A stretch of 64,000 bases of DNA from Aliishimia sp045106335 (GTDB taxonomy: Bacteria > Pseudomonadota > Alphaproteobacteria > Rhodobacterales > Rhodobacteraceae). The stretch is from NCBI GenBank assembly GCA_045106335.1, contig JBGCEM010000054.1:1-64000 (forward strand). Reading direction: 5' to 3'. This document shows positions 43,001 to 50,863 of the stretch, piece by piece (within the stretch, counting starts at the first letter, position 1; every line of letters starts with the position of its first letter). Below the pieces are notes generated by a model that was given only the letters and a program-made list of their open reading frames with translations, did not search any database and was not told where the DNA came from. Both the position numbers and the translations under genes were made by a program.

Positions 43001-45949
43001 CGTCGCGTTGGACAGGGACACCGAAAAGCTTTCGGTAAATTCGTCAAGCAAATCACCCGCTGCCTGAACTGTAATTGTCTTGGCGGTTTCGCCTGCTGCA
43101 AAACTTAGCGTGCCTGTGCGCGGCAGGCCGGTCGCTGTATCAATGAAGCCGCTGTCGAAATCTTCTGCACTTGCCGATCCGAACGCAAAGGTGAAATCCA
43201 CGCTGGCGGCAGCATCAACAATGCCGGAACGCGTGACAGTGAAAATCATATCCACCGGCCCAGTGTCGCCTTCCGTGACTGTCACGTCATTGACGGAAAA
43301 AGTGACTGGATTGTCATCATTGAAGATCCGCAGCTGCGCCGAGGATGTTGTAATCGTGCTGACAATTCCGTTCGGGGCTGTTGCATTGGAAAGCAGGAAT
43401 GTCAGAGATTCCGTGTTTTCAACGTCGAGATCTTCAGCAATTGGGATTTCAATCGACATAAAGGTCTGTCCGGCGGTGAAGGTGGCCGTGCCGGACAAGG
43501 GCAGCGTCCCCTCGACGTCATCGCTGTCCGCATTGAAATCGGATTGGTTTGTATTTTCAACAAGTTGCCAATCGACACTGGCTTCAACTTGCGTATTGCC
43601 AGATCTTGAAATCGACATTAAGGCAACGACATTGTCGCCCGGATCGCCTTCGGTGATAGACCGCGTAAAGGTGCTAAATTGCACGGGTTGATCGCTGGTT
43701 TCGATCAGACCACGCCCCAGGTCATCGCCAACGCTGATCGATGCACCATTATCTGTGACAGGATTGCTAAGCTGAACGGTGAAGTCTTCGCGGACTTCAG
43801 CCGTAAGATCACCGGCAATAGGAACTTCCAGCTGCGCGAATTTCTCGCCACTGGCAAATGTCACGGTCCCGCTGGGTAAAACACCACCTTCGAAATCAGA
43901 CGCATCTGCATCCGAGTTGAAGCTTGCGCCACCTGCAATCACAGAAAAGTCGACGGATACAGCGGCGTTCAAATCACCATTGCGTTCGATGGTAAAGATC
44001 GCGTCTGTGCTGCCGGTGTCGCCTTCTTGGACGATGATCAAGTCGGTGTTGATTTCGACAAAGATCGGTACCAGGCCTGTATCAACGTCGACAGCAAGAT
44101 TATCGTTTTGAATGATGCCATCAGCTGTGCCATCTGCCGCATCCGCCGCGGCCAAAGCATCCCCGCCATGAATAATAGCCGCATCGCCATTTCCGCTTTG
44201 ATTGTCGGGCTGGCCCAGAATGATGTCGCCTGCGCCGTCGCCATTGGGATCCCCCGCAGCGCTTAAGGACGTGCGACCAAGGGAGTCGTTTGCGTCGCCA
44301 AGGATTTTATAGGCATCCCCCGATGCAATTAAAAGTTCCAGATCGACCGCACCCGTCACCACAGAATCTGATCCGAACACGATATAGGCCATCACATGAT
44401 TGCCCAGCTCGCCATTTACACCGCGCGCCAGCAACAGCATATCATCCGTGCCATCGCCGTTCATATCGCCCGCAGAGGTGACGCCAATGTAGTTTTGTAC
44501 GACCAAACGATCCGCTTGCCCGTCAAAATACAGATCTGAAGAGTAGTAAAACGAACCGATGCCGGAATTGACCGTGCCCATATTTACGGTGATTTCATCA
44601 AGCGTCAAAATATTAGACGCACCATTCAGGACAAACACGCCACTGCGCGGCTCAGCACTTGCGGTGATAGCAATAGAATTCGCAATAACGCCAAGTTCGT
44701 CCAGGCCTTCGCCACCGGAAAAGTCGCCAAGTCCGGCAATTGAATTTGGTCCTTGGGACATGTTATTGACGTTTAATGTCGTCGTGGACCCATCGGACCC
44801 GTCGGTGATTTCTGGCAAAAAGAAGCCGTTTGAAGCACCATATCCTGAAACGGTTTCATTCCCATCTGGCGTGCGAATTGTGTAGATTCCATCAACATCG
44901 ACGATGCCTTCAGTTGTGATGAAATCCGCGAAGCCATCGCCGTTGATGTCTGCGCCCTCAAGCAGGCCGATCTCGGCCTGGTTATAGGAATATGTATTGT
45001 TGATATCGATCGCTACCGAGCGCGCACTTAAGGATGGGCCGAACTCTCCGTAATAGCCAAAGAACCGGCCGCCAATCTCTTGTCCCAGATTAAGCGTAAG
45101 GCCATCGCCGTCGGACATGGTTTCCAGGTTTAAGATGATTTCCGATCCGCCACGATCCGCAATCTCGTCGTCCGTTACACGTTCTTGATCCGTGCCAAAG
45201 ACGATATATCCTGTCGTGTCAATAACTTGGATGTCACGAGAGTATGAGGTGTAATACTCATTCGGGTTTGTTTCGTTGTCGCGATCATAGTAGCCATTTT
45301 CATTGGCATCATAAAGACGGCTAATGTTCAGCGTCTCGTAACCAGAAGCGTCGCGTGTCGACAGGCCCACATCTGCAAAACCATCGCCGTTGACATCGCC
45401 CATAGCGATCATGGTGTCGATACCGGCATAGGTATCCATACGGAAATGGGCCATGTCACCCACCGAAAGGCCATCTTCGCCGTTCGTATCCTGCCCGCCG
45501 TAAATCACATAGGCGATGCCCTGATTCTCTATCCGAGAATTGCCATATTCACTGTAACCGCCGTAGGTGCTATATGTTGTTCCATTCTGCACGATGCCGA
45601 AATCATCGGTGCCATCGCCGTCCACATCGCCCAGCCCGACGACTTTATGTCCGAATGTGGTGTAGAAATTGTAATCCGAAATGCTGGGATCTGCAAAGAT
45701 TTGAAAGCCGTTGGTGCCGTCGATGTCTTCAAGATTGAACTGGGCATCGGGCTCGCTGGTTCCAAAGACAACATAGACCGTCCCGGTTTCGTTTGTGTCG
45801 CCGTAGACATCGCTTTCGCCAAAGCGGGTTGAAACCGCGACGTCGTCCAAGCCGTCGCCGTTAAAATCGCCAATGCCAGTGACGGATAGACCTGCTTCGT
45901 CATATTCGCCGGAGCGGCCCTCGATGATCCGAATCCCGTAATTTCCCAC
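37004..45949 (-). CDS. Giant type I-secreted adhesin: FG-GAP propeller, Calx-beta repeats, vWD-like and cadherin-like domains
   Basis: One intact frame of 2981 residues, GTG start with GGGGAT upstream. Residues 1 to about 610 carry seven calcium-binding FG-GAP motifs of DxNGDGxxD type (for example GDFNGDGLDD, GDVDGDGTDD, GDMNGDGTDD), enough for one integrin alpha-like seven-bladed propeller. About 630-1880 is ten tandem Calx-beta repeats of roughly 110-130 residues (each opens with a TEGDxG motif and a SVDY strand). About 1905-2115 resembles a von Willebrand D domain (VFGDPHITTLDGLGYDF). An eleventh Calx-beta repeat (about 2215-2315) and VCBS/cadherin-like repeats to about 2865 follow. The C-terminus has one degenerate RTX-like GGGGADVFVF and a type I secretion-like tail. 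No Sec signal. The protein is very acidic. Role in attachment is inferred. Confidence 0.88.
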   Translation of the reverse strand: MGNYGIRIIEGRSGEYDEAGLSVTGIGDFNGDGLDDVAVSTRFGESDVYGDTNETGTVYVVFGTSEPDAQFNLEDIDGTNGFQIFADPSISDYNFYTTFGHKVVGLGDVDGDGTDDFGIVQNGTTYSTYGGYSEYGNSRIENQGIAYVIYGGQDTNGEDGLSVGDMAHFRMDTYAGIDTMIAMGDVNGDGFADVGLSTRDASGYETLNISRLYDANENGYYDRDNETNPNEYYTSYSRDIQVIDTTGYIVFGTDQERVTDDEIADRGGSEIILNLETMSDGDGLTLNLGQEIGGRFFGYYGEFGPSLSARSVAIDINNTYSYNQAEIGLLEGADINGDGFADFITTEGIVDVDGIYTIRTPDGNETVSGYGASNGFFLPEITDGSDGSTTTLNVNNMSQGPNSIAGLGDFSGGEGLDELGVIANSIAITASAEPRSGVFVLNGASNILTLDEITVNMGTVNSGIGSFYYSSDLYFDGQADRLVVQNYIGVTSAGDMNGDGTDDMLLLARGVNGELGNHVMAYIVFGSDSVVTGAVDLELLIASGDAYKILGDANDSLGRTSLSAAGDPNGDGAGDIILGQPDNQSGNGDAAIIHGGDALAAADAADGTADGIIQNDNLAVDVDTGLVPIFVEINTDLIIVQEGDTGSTDAIFTIERNGDLNAAVSVDFSVIAGGASFNSDADASDFEGGVLPSGTVTFASGEKFAQLEVPIAGDLTAEVREDFTVQLSNPVTDNGASISVGDDLGRGLIETSDQPVQFSTFTRSITEGDPGDNVVALMSISRSGNTQVEASVDWQLVENTNQSDFNADSDDVEGTLPLSGTATFTAGQTFMSIEIPIAEDLDVENTESLTFLLSNATAPNGIVSTITTSSAQLRIFNDDNPVTFSVNDVTVTEGDTGPVDMIFTVTRSGIVDAAASVDFTFAFGSASAEDFDSGFIDTATGLPRTGTLSFAAGETAKTITVQAAGDLLDEFTESFSVSLSNATTDDVNGAQIFDGFGIGRIVDNDQSVEFRAFDAQVTEGDAGDQTTITFTVTRASVTDVRATVDYSLDPFPGTTAAVDSNDFVSGFPQTGTLVFEAGETSKTVSAVVSGDFEVESREFMQLNLSNASADGGENTTIVTGNATGTILNDDQAVTITAQFPTVFEGDSGTTDMIVNVFRSGNLDVAANVDYVVRPAVSSQAADNADIVGSFNLTGTVSFAAGETLQTIIIPVQGDTVVEPNEFVEVLFSNATAEGGAQTSLITTQVTGTIVNDDLPVTFQVLNSFATEGANGALTPLTFTVTRSGELDVEASVDFELSDYRFGAQFSAESNDFDGGFPSAGTLTFAAGEVAKTVTLQIRDDAVVEGNELVDFELSNPQAPGYDAGALLNNSSLASGTIIDNDFPVRVSVNSAVVTELDPGQSVTLDFVITRSGNTAVDTDVDYAIAPYAFRGADDGDLNEPPLPILGTVSFAAGETTKTVSVNVAGDNLVEGTEYLTLDLTDASSSDPAADVTFLNTRAFGTIIDDDQPTVFAVRGISTVEGDTGTANTLSFIVSRSGDVSAAASVDYDISGGLVDADDFASGAFPTSGTLNFAAGITTVRIDLPVQGDEDIERSEYTYATLSSPSSSNSGIPAQISAGSAFATIVNDDFPAQLSVSYWNSTTEGDTAADGTELSFLITRTGDSSSSVSVDYDFEGDSFTPLDGADFEGGLPQSGTVTFGVGETQKLISFQIAEDTDIENNERGRLTLSNEQLLSGQPGATVDIIRDVGYGIVNNDDTPPKVEVFVNGRQWGTSITEGNGGNQAVNFTIVRDGPLTDTLTVNYDLFSDVATGRGASSFDIVGNLPDIGNILTFTPGQSSKTVTVLVTGDTMIEANEVFGLNIAALSSNQDVDYDLINTITTVTIRNDDGRPPIPELGIDDDGDGIPDRFIRVEADVFGDPHITTLDGLGYDFQAVGEYVLVETTDGAENPFSVQVRFEAFPGSDLVSVTTRAAVEVKGKTVEFDALDPDAPLLVDGVAIDMEQAAQTGVDLDDDPDNGADIFIDEDGKIFLTLNEAGEVLMVGVMDGSLNVCVFLADSAGGGNAGAVRGLMGNANQDLTDDFQMRDGSDIPEDAISFDDDGVPALTFNFIYGFGEYEGEGYKGSWQIDTAEALFSGDTPDFPANFPAAPLKLEDLPDDVRQAAEDAAREAGLSPEDNKTIFEAAVLDFALTGNEDFVVGATQLAAEPEEASQTTENPDTPPTVSISADAQSIIEGDDDVQEVSFTVYRSETNGALEVDYQIGGDIDADDLATDTPLTGTVGFEDGQSEAVITILVKGDVTTEGDEGLQVTLVGDNNDGVLIGGSRGETIIETDDFAPEAQDDAFTADAGDLISGNLFDDNGQDEDSDPDDDNLNLVNILIGDAVFTPADSPVDLPDGGSLSFDADGNFQFDPGTDFDSLPDGDIETVSFGYQMGDGNGGFASADVILTINGTFVPAENSAPIAVDDDFMVNEDTATTLNFLENDSDPNGDTLLTSILTEPTNGTLALLDGIYTYTPETNFSGTDSFTYQISDGEFSDTATVNLTVEGMNDAPTLSDATTGGTEDTPVSLSLAINAFDLDGDDLTFTLVSDPNSGQAQISTDGDLSYTPDDDFNGSDSLTYQVSDGKGGTATATLTFDIAAVNDAPDAVDDTTSTDEDSAVTGNLISGAGNLSADSDVDGDTLTVIEARDSNGALLSLTAAMALPEGGQLSIAQDGAFLFDPMTAFQNLAAGQSRDVSFTYVVSDGDLTDTASVSITVNGVNDAPLFGDIPDFSIAENTTAVGSVSATDVDDDALTYSLIGGDDEALFAIDADSGAISFKAAADFETPLDVGGDNRYEIQVQVSDGTETSEEFVFVDVTDVVEVITPVINVEQGSDLGYEILTGTDGQDEIRSGGGAFDQATGGGGADVFVFEGGAGRQTMTITDYEIGIDAIDLSGQSVFYNFSAAGTTYLYLDGGDFDTLTVIGASSFDDITFVEDNTLLG

Positions 45950-46108
45950 GACGTATCCCCTTTTTCGAAATGGTGACCCCGGCAGAGCGGGCCAATTTGT
46001 CTAAAATCTAAACAAAATGTTACTTCGGAAACGGTGCTCTGTTAAGTCTTTCAAATATGCGTTTGGCGACTATTTTTGACGCAAAGGTGTGGAATACCTG
46101 ACTATACA

Positions 46109-46126
46109 GCGCAATTTTCGCGCTTT
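46109..46126 (-). other. Hairpin in the spacer between glycosyltransferase and giant gene
   Basis: AGCGC/GCGCT with an AT loop lies just after the glycosyltransferase stop. There is no T-run. The 190-bp spacer 45950-46138 is otherwise AT-rich and probably holds a separate promoter for the giant gene. Confidence 0.35.
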
Positions 46127-46138
46127 GCGAGCGGAGCG

Positions 46139-47356
46139 TCACAGGTGGCGCAAACATCGCACTGCCGTTAGGTCAGGTGATTCGGCAAAGCGTATTGCCA
46201 GCGATTTTGCGCAGGCAGACACGCGGGCCAGCTCGTCCTTATCCTGCAATAAGGCCTGCGTGACTTCGGCAACTTTTTGCGCTGTATAGGTGCCTGCCAG
46301 ACCAACCGCTAAGCCTTGTCGCGCCATTTGGGTGGCAACCAACATCTGTTCTCGGGTCGTTGGCAAAAGCACCTGTCGGATACCGTGTCGCAAACCATCT
46401 GCAACCAGGCCAGACCCCCCAAGACTTAAGATCAGATCTGTCCCGTCCAAAAGCGGGGGCAAGCATACGGGGCCGTTGTGAATTTGGAGGCCGGCCTGTT
46501 GCAATGTCTTGACGTTCTGGGCGGGCAGGCCGGGGGCGGCGCAAATAATGTCATGCTGTGCGGCTAAAAGACTTAAGGCGTCATATCCAATCTGTGCAAT
46601 ATTGCTGCCAGGTCGCAAATACGCCAGGATTTTTGGCCTATCGCGGCCAGCCCAATTCATATGTTTTCCGATGTTTGGTCCGGGCATCTGTCCAAGATAA
46701 ACCGCATTAGATGTCTTGCGCTGCGCAGCAAAGTGATCTGTTTCAGGCCATGCCACCAGCAATGATAAGTCTGGTGCAAGCACATCGCAGAGGCGAGGCG
46801 CCTTTGCAGCCCCAATCGTTTCCAACGCGACATTTGCAGTGTGCAAGGTATCGCGTTCTTGCGCGGCGGCTTTGCGCAAGGTTTCAGGATCTGATTGGGT
46901 TTTTACGTCAAAGCTGGGCATAGGGTCGGACAAAATTGGCGTGTCATACCCAGACCCCAATACGACGCGCTTCAAAGACGGGCGTTTTATGGATTGGGCA
47001 CGACTGGCCAGTAACGCTGTTGGGGCGGCTTGGGCGACCAAAATGTCGGGTTGGATTGCGTCGAACATGGCGTCCCAGGCTTGAACTTGCATGTTCAATT
47101 GGCTCTGTGTGCCCCAACCCTCGGATTGGATGGCCCCTGGATAGCCATAGGTTGCTCTGGGTGTTGTTTCTGTGGGCGCATATGGTGCTGGAATTAAGCG
47201 GCACTTCAAATCTGGGGCGATCTGGCGAAAAGCCGTCATATCTCGGGCGGCGACCCAGACGTCCATGTCGGGACTTAGACGCCGGGCAATCGGTGCGATT
47301 TTTGCGGCATGTCCGAAATTGTGGCCCATTTCCCAGGCAAATAGGATCCGCCGCAT
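46139..47356 (-). CDS. GT-B type glycosyltransferase (MGT/UGT-like)
   Basis: 405 residues with the two-domain GT-B outline. The N-terminal nucleotide-fold start is MRRILFAWEMGHNFGHAAKIAPIARRL. The C-terminal donor-binding loop is LSLGGSGLVADGLRHGIRQVLLP followed by an E/Q near TREQ, similar to the HGGxGTxxEAL...P...DQ region of macrolide/UDP-glycosyltransferases. The usual His of that loop is replaced (LSLGG), so the donor site may differ. It follows the TIGR03032-like gene by 12 bp and precedes the giant adhesin gene; glycan modification of the adhesin or a surface polymer is inference. Confidence 0.7.
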   Translation of the reverse strand: MRRILFAWEMGHNFGHAAKIAPIARRLSPDMDVWVAARDMTAFRQIAPDLKCRLIPAPYAPTETTPRATYGYPGAIQSEGWGTQSQLNMQVQAWDAMFDAIQPDILVAQAAPTALLASRAQSIKRPSLKRVVLGSGYDTPILSDPMPSFDVKTQSDPETLRKAAAQERDTLHTANVALETIGAAKAPRLCDVLAPDLSLLVAWPETDHFAAQRKTSNAVYLGQMPGPNIGKHMNWAGRDRPKILAYLRPGSNIAQIGYDALSLLAAQHDIICAAPGLPAQNVKTLQQAGLQIHNGPVCLPPLLDGTDLILSLGGSGLVADGLRHGIRQVLLPTTREQMLVATQMARQGLAVGLAGTYTAQKVAEVTQALLQDKDELARVSACAKSLAIRFAESPDLTAVRCLRHL

Positions 47357-47368
47357 CTGCTGTGCCTG

Positions 47369-48529
47369 TTAGCCCGTGTTACCCAATGTGGTTTTGCCGT
47401 CGGCTTTGTACGGAGCGGGTCGGATCTGAAAGCGAATTTCTGGCGTTTGAAATCCCAGCAATTTTGGGCGCAACACGCCAGGAAGAAAGGCCACATCATA
47501 GAGTTCCTGCACAACACCTTGAATTTCCAAAGTATGTTCCACGTCACCTGTGTTAAGATTTACAATCGCAATCATACTGGTGGCACTCAGCCCTGCGTCT
47601 TCCAGCCGTTGATCCAGGGCCAATCCTTCAAAGGTTTTTTCACGCCGGGGGCGCGACACACCGATGATTGCGTAATCCCCCGCAAAGGTGACCCCACGCC
47701 CAAACCCGGGCAAGAAACAAATAGGTTCAAAATGACCCGTGTTTTGATCCACGCGCCCGAACTCGCCGGTGCCGGACTGCAATGCATAAAGTTGTCCATT
47801 ATACAGGCGCGGCGAATGCGGCATGCTGAGGCCGTGGGACAAGATCTCGTTGCTTTGAACATCGATAATCACCCCGCCATCTTTGCGATGATCTCGCCAG
47901 GCACCGCCCACATTCGTGGTTGCGACACAGGTAACATAGGCGGGTTGCCCATCGCGCATGGCCAAACCGTTCAAATGGCAACGATCTTCGGCTGCGATCC
48001 TGTCAATAAAGGGTGGGGTCCAAACAGGCTTAAAGGAATTGCGATAATCCAAGGTGGCCAGACAATTAAAACGTGTGGCGACAAAGATCGGAGCAGATGA
48101 CCCGTCAAGGGGGTGGATATCATGAATATCTATATCGCCTGTTGTGCGTCCCTCAACGGGGACGAACACAGAATCAAAGCCGTCGGGCGTTTTGTGGCCC
48201 GGCTCTAAAAAGTTTTCGATGCGCCACAATTGATATAGCGAAGACATCCACAAGGTCGTGCGATTGGCAATCGTTTGAACGCCAAACCCCATGCAACGCG
48301 GGAACGAACGTTCATATACTGACAATTTACCTGTGTCTGGATTTACCCCAACAAAGAACAGCTTACCAACCTGATACGTGGTAAACGCCAAAGAGCCGCC
48401 AGCGGATGTCAGCCAAGGAATAAACGTGCGTGACGGCTGCAATCCAAAGGTGATTTTCTCATCAGCAGGTCCCGCGCCGGGGGAGGTTTCAGCAGGCGGG
48501 GGCGTGATGGGTTGGGAAGGGTCAGTCAT
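47369..48529 (-). CDS. TIGR03032/DUF4915-like protein of unknown function
   Basis: 386 residues. After a proline-rich N-terminus (to about residue 28), the body looks like a beta-propeller-type repeat protein: TSAGGSLAFTTYQVGKLFFVG, GFGVQTIANRTTLWMSSLYQLWR, DRCHLNGLAMRDGQPAYVT, SHGLSMPHSPRLYNGQLYAL and GRGVTFAGDYAIIGVSRPR. I recognise the CHLNGLA and SMPHSPR motifs as those of the TIGR03032 family (Pfam DUF4915), which has no known function and is often reported near glycosyltransferases. Several conserved His, Asp and Arg residues suggest a catalytic pocket. The start at 48529 is the first convincing ATG; the open frame extends to 48649. No signal peptide. Confidence 0.72.
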   Translation of the reverse strand: MTDPSQPITPPPAETSPGAGPADEKITFGLQPSRTFIPWLTSAGGSLAFTTYQVGKLFFVGVNPDTGKLSVYERSFPRCMGFGVQTIANRTTLWMSSLYQLWRIENFLEPGHKTPDGFDSVFVPVEGRTTGDIDIHDIHPLDGSSAPIFVATRFNCLATLDYRNSFKPVWTPPFIDRIAAEDRCHLNGLAMRDGQPAYVTCVATTNVGGAWRDHRKDGGVIIDVQSNEILSHGLSMPHSPRLYNGQLYALQSGTGEFGRVDQNTGHFEPICFLPGFGRGVTFAGDYAIIGVSRPRREKTFEGLALDQRLEDAGLSATSMIAIVNLNTGDVEHTLEIQGVVQELYDVAFLPGVLRPKLLGFQTPEIRFQIRPAPYKADGKTTLGNTG

Positions 48530-48742
48530 GGCGATTATCGTTCCAAAAATGGCGGGGCTTGAATACTTACAATCATTTCGCCAAAACAATGACTTGGCAA
48601 GGTGTTGAATAATCGCGCGCAGGTGGGGCCTTTTTTGGGATTGCTTCAACGCCCAGGTAAGCTGTCAAAATGTTCAAGTGAACTGGACGTGCAAGGGTTG
48701 TCGGAATATCTGTCACGCGTCATCTGCAAGAGGATCTATGGT

Positions 48743-50863
48743 GTGACGACGAAAAAAACTGTGTCTGATCTGACCTCTGCGCAGGCAGAACGCGAGCTTA
48801 TCGAACTGGTTCCCAGGTTGAACGCTGCAAACGTGTCTTATCACGCCAAAGATGCACCTGAAATCTCTGACGCTGAATATGACGCGTTGAAACGACGCCT
48901 TGTCGCCCTTGAAGAAAAATTTCCCCATTTGAAACAGGTTGATAGCCCAAGTTTGCAAATTGGTGCAGCGCCTACAGAAGGATTTGCAAAGGTCTCCCAC
49001 CGGGTGCGGATGATGTCTTTAGGCAATGCGTTTGACGACGCAGATGTCGCAGAGTTTGATGCCTCGATCCGCAAGTATCTTGGACTGAGCGACGCGGATC
49101 CGCTCGCCTATACAGCCGAGCCAAAAATTGACGGGCTCTCTTTGTCATTGCGGTATGAATCTGGTGTTTTGATCACGGCAACCACGCGCGGGGATGGTCA
49201 AATTGGGGAAAATGTGACGGCCAACGCAAAGACAATTCGCGACATTCCGCATCAATTGGACTGCGCGCCAGACGTGATCGAAGTGCGCGGTGAAGTTTAT
49301 ATGGCGCATGATGACTTTGCTGCATTGAATCGGCGCCAATCGAAGACGGGCGGCAAGCTTTTTGCAAACCCGCGAAATGCGGCGGCTGGGTCATTACGCC
49401 AGCTAGACAGTTCCATTACAGCCGAACGTCCGTTGAGGTTTTTTGCCTATGCTTGGGGGGACTTAAGCTCAAAATTTGCAAACTCGCAAAGCGAGGCCAT
49501 TCAAACTTTGCAAAATTTGGGATTTCAAACCAATCCCCTTACGAAGCGTTGCGTAGCGGTGCGTGATCTGATTGCGCATTACCGCGACATTGAAGTCCAG
49601 CGGTCTTCCCTTGGGTATGACATTGATGGGGTCGTCTACAAAGTTGATGATCTTGCTTTCCAAGACCGTCTTGGGTTGCGCGCCACAACGCCCAGATGGG
49701 CGATTGCGCACAAATTTCCAGCAGAGCTGGCTTGGACGCGTTTGGTTGCCATCGACATTCAAGTTGGCCGCACGGGGGCTTTATCACCTGTTGCGCGCTT
49801 AGACCCGGTGACAGTCGGCGGTGTAGTTGTGTCGAATGCAACGTTGCACAATCAAGACTATATTGAGGGGCGCGACAACGCGGGCGCGCCGATCCGGGAT
49901 GGCAAAGATATCCGCGTGGGGGATTGGGTTCAGGTCTATCGAGCCGGCGACGTTATTCCCAAAGTTGCAGATGTCGACTTAGCCAAACGTCCTCGGGTTA
50001 GTGATCCTTTTGAATTTCCACAGACCTGCCCTGAGTGTAACAGCCCTGCTATCCGCGACGTTGGGGATGCCATCAGCCGATGTAGCGGCGGACTCATTTG
50101 CCCGGCACAAGCCGTTGAAAAATTAAAACACTTTGTATCGCGCGCGGCGTTCGATATTGACGGCCTGGGCGCGAAGCAAGTCGAGCAGTTTTACCGTGAT
50201 GGTTGGATTGCAGAGCCTGCAGACATTTTTGCTTTGCGCGACAGGTTTAGCACTGGGCTGCAACAGTTGAAAAATCGCGAAGGGTGGGGCGAAAAATCAG
50301 CAGGGAAACTATTTGAAGCGATTGATGAGAAACGCCAAATTGAGTTTAGCCGCGCTCTGTTTTCCTTGGGTATTCGCCATGTCGGAGAGCAAGCCAGCAA
50401 CCTTTTGGCGCGCCATTACGGAAGCTGGGCCGATTTTATCGTTGCGATGGATCTTGCCGTTGATGGCACAAGCCAAGCGCGTGCGGATCTTTTGTCAATT
50501 GATGGGGTCGGGGACGTGCTGGCACAGTCTTTGATCTCGACATTTGCAAATCCGGCAGAGCGCGGGTCAATTGACCGATTGGTTGCAAATTTGCAAATCC
50601 AAGACGCCGCACGCCCTGCTTTAAATGACAGCCCTGTTGCTGGGAAAGTCGTTGTGTTTACCGGCACTTTAGAAAAGATGACACGGGCCGAAGCGAAAGC
50701 GCGCGCGGAACGTCTAGGTGCGAAAGTGTCTGGTTCAGTGAGCGCAAAGACAGATATTTTAGTTGCGGGACCAGGGGCTGGATCCAAAGCGAAAAAAGCG
50801 GCCGATTTGGGGGTTCAGACACTGGATGAAGACGCCTGGCTGGCGTTGATTGCCGAACTATGA
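48743..50863 (+). CDS. ligA: NAD-dependent DNA ligase
   Basis: Seals nicks in replication and repair. 706 residues from a GTG at 48743 (GAGGA at 48730-48734). The active-site Lys128 is in EPKIDGLSL. Also seen are RGDGQIGENV, the OB-fold region, a four-Cys zinc finger (CPECNSP...CSGGLICP), helix-hairpin-helix repeats (FDIDGLGAKQVEQ, FSLGIRHVGEQ, IDGVGDVLAQ) and a C-terminal BRCT domain (VVFTGTLEKMTRAEAKARAERLGAKV). The frame is open upstream to 48602 but that part does not match the family. Overlaps recG by 4 bp. It contains seven TTTGCAAA palindromes. Confidence 0.94.
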   Translation: MTTKKTVSDLTSAQAERELIELVPRLNAANVSYHAKDAPEISDAEYDALKRRLVALEEKFPHLKQVDSPSLQIGAAPTEGFAKVSHRVRMMSLGNAFDDADVAEFDASIRKYLGLSDADPLAYTAEPKIDGLSLSLRYESGVLITATTRGDGQIGENVTANAKTIRDIPHQLDCAPDVIEVRGEVYMAHDDFAALNRRQSKTGGKLFANPRNAAAGSLRQLDSSITAERPLRFFAYAWGDLSSKFANSQSEAIQTLQNLGFQTNPLTKRCVAVRDLIAHYRDIEVQRSSLGYDIDGVVYKVDDLAFQDRLGLRATTPRWAIAHKFPAELAWTRLVAIDIQVGRTGALSPVARLDPVTVGGVVVSNATLHNQDYIEGRDNAGAPIRDGKDIRVGDWVQVYRAGDVIPKVADVDLAKRPRVSDPFEFPQTCPECNSPAIRDVGDAISRCSGGLICPAQAVEKLKHFVSRAAFDIDGLGAKQVEQFYRDGWIAEPADIFALRDRFSTGLQQLKNREGWGEKSAGKLFEAIDEKRQIEFSRALFSLGIRHVGEQASNLLARHYGSWADFIVAMDLAVDGTSQARADLLSIDGVGDVLAQSLISTFANPAERGSIDRLVANLQIQDAARPALNDSPVAGKVVVFTGTLEKMTRAEAKARAERLGAKVSGSVSAKTDILVAGPGAGSKAKKAADLGVQTLDEDAWLALIAEL

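Noticed and set aside
37142..45903. Many open frames of 60-337 codons on the plus strand (and other minus frames) across the giant adhesin gene
   Set aside because: They are antisense or out-of-frame shadows of a repetitive, compositionally biased gene, with no ribosome binding sites or recognisable motifs.
37000..46000. CRISPR-like or tandem DNA repeat in the Calx-beta region
   Set aside because: The repeats are protein-level (about 110-130 residues) and diverged in DNA; there are no regular short spacers.
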